A stretch of DNA of 21,265 bases from Oehlia diaphana. Taxonomy: Eukaryota; Glomeromycota; Glomeromycetes; Glomerales; Glomeraceae. The stretch covers positions 166,386-187,650 of the forward strand of contig QZLH01000013.1 in NCBI GenBank assembly GCA_003833135.1, read 5' to 3'. The position numbers were made by a program, and so were the translations under genes. Below the pieces are notes generated by a model that was given only the letters and a program-made list of their open reading frames with translations, was not told the origin of the DNA and made no database searches. Of this stretch, positions 19,647 to 21,265 are shown piece by piece. How positions within the stretch are numbered: the stretch's first letter is position 1; each line of letters starts with the position of its first letter.

Positions 19647-19869
19647 GGAATAAATAAATAAAAAAAAATTCTAATTTTTTTTTTATAATTTCAAGAGTAA
19701 ATAACCTCCTCTATTGGAATCACTATAAATAAAAAAAAAAAAATTTTTTTTTTTTTATCTTACAATTTTGAGTAATAAATTGTCTATTTCCCTATTTCCA
19801 CGTTAGAATACTATGGAAGAAAAAAAAAATTTTTTTTTATACGTATAGAATGTGAGTAATCAGTCATAA
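19647..19869 (+). repeat. Three diverged tandem units built on AnTn blocks
   Basis: Units begin near 19647, 19716 and 19805. Each starts GGAAT/AGAAT, runs through an A-run directly joined to a T-run (up to about A13T13), then TAT and a GAGTAA phrase. Unit lengths are roughly 65-90 bp. AnTn blocks are intrinsically bent, nucleosome-excluding DNA. Confidence 0.55.
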
Positions 19870-20476
19870 AAACATTTTCGGAACCTTTTAAGAAAAAATC
19901 ATGTTACGTTGTTAACTAATTAATATGCACATAACTTAAAGAATAATACCTCGCTTTTTCGAAAAAATATTAAAGAAAAAAATTTTTCCTTATGGAAATA
20001 CATCCAAAAGTAATACTTATTATTGTCAAAACTTGAATACTTTTTTTATTGAAAGATGTTTAATACTTAAGCAAAATTTTGATTCACAAGAAAAAATCTT
20101 CAATAGTAAATTTCAAGTTTGTTATCGCTTCGAAACAAAAATATTTTTTTAATTGTAAAATCACCCTACCGCAACGCTTATTTCGTTTGATATTTAATAT
20201 GGTTTTATCAGTTGATCACATTCGGAGGCGGCGGACATACAAAAGATTTTAAAAAAATATTTTTTTACAAATTTATTAAAAATTTATAAATACCAATTGT
20301 TTAACGTCAACATCCCTATCGTACTTCTTCAAAAATTTTTGTAAATCTCTTCTCGCCTAAATTTTTCATTGTTTCAAATAAACATTTTTTTTTCTCAAAA
20401 TTCTCAAAATTAAATATTGAATAAATCGGTTTAGTTAAATAATGCTTTAATAAATGTTTAATCATTTTGAACTTTA
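19870..20476. other. Intergenic stretch
   Basis: A/T-rich, with no gene or structured repeat recognised. The short GC-rich GGAGGCGGCGG at 20224-20234 stands alone. Confidence 0.5.
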
Positions 20477-20548
20477 ATATTATTAAGTAACAATACTTTA
20501 CGAAACCTCAATATTATTAAGTCGGTAACAATACTTTACAGAACCTCA
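20477..20548 (+). repeat. 34/38-bp tandem duplication
   Basis: The copies at 20477-20510 and 20511-20548 share ATATTATTAAGT, AACAATACTTTAC and AACCTCA. The second carries an extra CGGT and a GA/AG swap. It abuts and partly overlaps the inverted-repeat element that follows. Confidence 0.85.
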
Positions 20549-20667
20549 AGATCGTAGCGATGGCTTTACTGCGTTATAAATATATAGCGACCACATTATG
20601 TAATCGTAATGAAATTACATATATGCAGTTACTGCGCATTAAGCCATCGCTACGGTTCTGTAAAGTA
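20532..20667. mobile_element. 136-bp inverted-repeat element (mini-MITE or foldback)
   Basis: The outer arm TACTTTACAGAACC (20532-20545) is the exact reverse complement of 20654-20667. The inner arm GTAGCGATGGCTT (20554-20566) is exact with 20641-20653. In the right half the two arms are contiguous; in the left half eight bases (20546-20553) separate them. No coding capacity. The foldback could form a long hairpin RNA. Confidence 0.85.
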
Positions 20668-21083
20668 CTTGAAAATTTTTTTTTTTAATAAAATACGTAC
20701 TAGGATCTCGTTATTACTATAATTAGTATTTTTGCTTTGCTTTACTGCATGCAAATTAATTTTTTTTTTAATAAAAACACGGAATGAATTTCAAATTTCG
20801 GGAATCATTGTATCATTTGTATCATTAACTCATTAATCAAGGTATGTGATAATATGCACGTGATATCTCCTTGCATGATTGGCTACATGCAGGTCGCTTA
20901 ACTAGGAAACAAGGTAATTGATATCGAAGATTAAGTTATTTTGCCACCTAGGCACAACGATCAGATCCTGTAAAAAAGGTTCCAGATTTATATCCAAAAA
21001 ATCCTTGTGAGAGAGTTAAGGTTAATTATTCCACTAGCCGGAAACCTGAAAAATAAAAAAAAATGCGTTAGTGGGGTTTCCAT
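20668..21083. other. Intergenic stretch before the palindrome array
   Basis: No gene recognised. It contains CACGTG at 20857-20862 and a T-run near 20760. Confidence 0.45.
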
Positions 21084-21252
21084 AAAGATGGTCATCGGTC
21101 CCAAAAGACCACAGCCTCGCGGTACTACACCTTAAAAAGACGGACCGGTCCGTTTTGGTGTAGGACCGCGGTCTTTCGGTCCTGTAACACGTACAATAAG
21201 ACCGACGGTCTTTTTAAGGACTGCAGTCTTTTTAAGACCGATCAGTCTTTTT
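21084..21252. repeat. Array of short GC-rich palindromes (GACC/GGTC and GACTGCAGTC types)
   Basis: At least five palindromes lie within about 125 bp: ACGGACCGGTCCGT (21140-21153) nested inside CTACACC (21125-21131)/GGTGTAG (21157-21163); GACCGCGGTC (21164-21173); AAGACCG-A-CGGTCTT (21198-21212); GACTGCAGTC (21219-21228); and the near-palindrome AAGACCGATCAGTCTT (21234-21249). Most sit between A-runs and T-runs. The array continues to, and may pass, the window edge. Confidence 0.88.
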
Positions 21253-21265
21253 TCTTTTTTCTGCA

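Noticed and set aside
1..21265. CRISPR array, operon, rRNA or prokaryotic defence island
   Set aside because: No regularly spaced repeats, no clustered co-directional bacterial genes and no ribosomal sequence; the introns and families are eukaryotic.

Overview
The window looks like AT-rich eukaryotic (fungal) nuclear DNA. The evidence is short GT-AG introns of about 70-100 bp, genes separated by kilobases of low-complexity A/T sequence, and a particular gene content: a tyrosine-kinase-like (TKL-type) kinase with D-F-G and S-D-V-Y-S-V-G motifs, a large intron-less F-box protein, a non-LTR retrotransposon and Mutator-like (MULE) transposase debris. This mix and the protein style strongly resemble arbuscular mycorrhizal fungi such as Rhizophagus. 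That attribution is inference from family resemblance, not a database match.

Layout. 1-327: 3' end of a broken basic, helix-turn-helix-like gene. 1015-2350: a kinase gene with readable introns but two frame breaks, no recognisable catalytic HRD aspartate and an 18-bp duplication in the activation segment, so it is called a pseudogene. 2351-5307: intergenic, holding a 558-bp terminal-inverted-repeat (TIR) element at 4127-4684. 5308-6915 (minus): an intact 535-residue F-box protein. 6916-12280: long gene-poor stretch with a 39-bp tandem duplication, T-rich tracts, a GC-rich SINE-like islet, a long hairpin, a small MULE transposase relic and a degenerate telomere-like G-rich array. 12281-15222: a heavily decayed non-LTR retrotransposon (reverse transcriptase plus RNase H), with substitutions at one catalytic Asp in each domain. 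15652-15933: a 282-bp element with a perfect 9-bp target-site duplication, typical of non-autonomous MULEs. 16945-17899: a two-exon gene encoding two tandem copies of an unrecognised domain of about 100 residues, with a slippage-prone C11 run at its 3' end. 18761-19521: an element with perfect 24-bp TIRs. 19522-21265: AnTn repeats, a small inverted-repeat element and a dense palindrome array at the right edge.

The genes do not form a pathway or operon. Only two look intact: the F-box protein (ubiquitin-ligase substrate adaptor) and the duplicated-domain protein. The rest is relics of mobile elements and decayed members of expanded families. I did not find a convincing new multi-gene system. 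The best leads are the duplicated-domain gene with its poly-C switch point, the three TIR elements, the right-edge palindrome array and an apparent excess of CACGTG sites.
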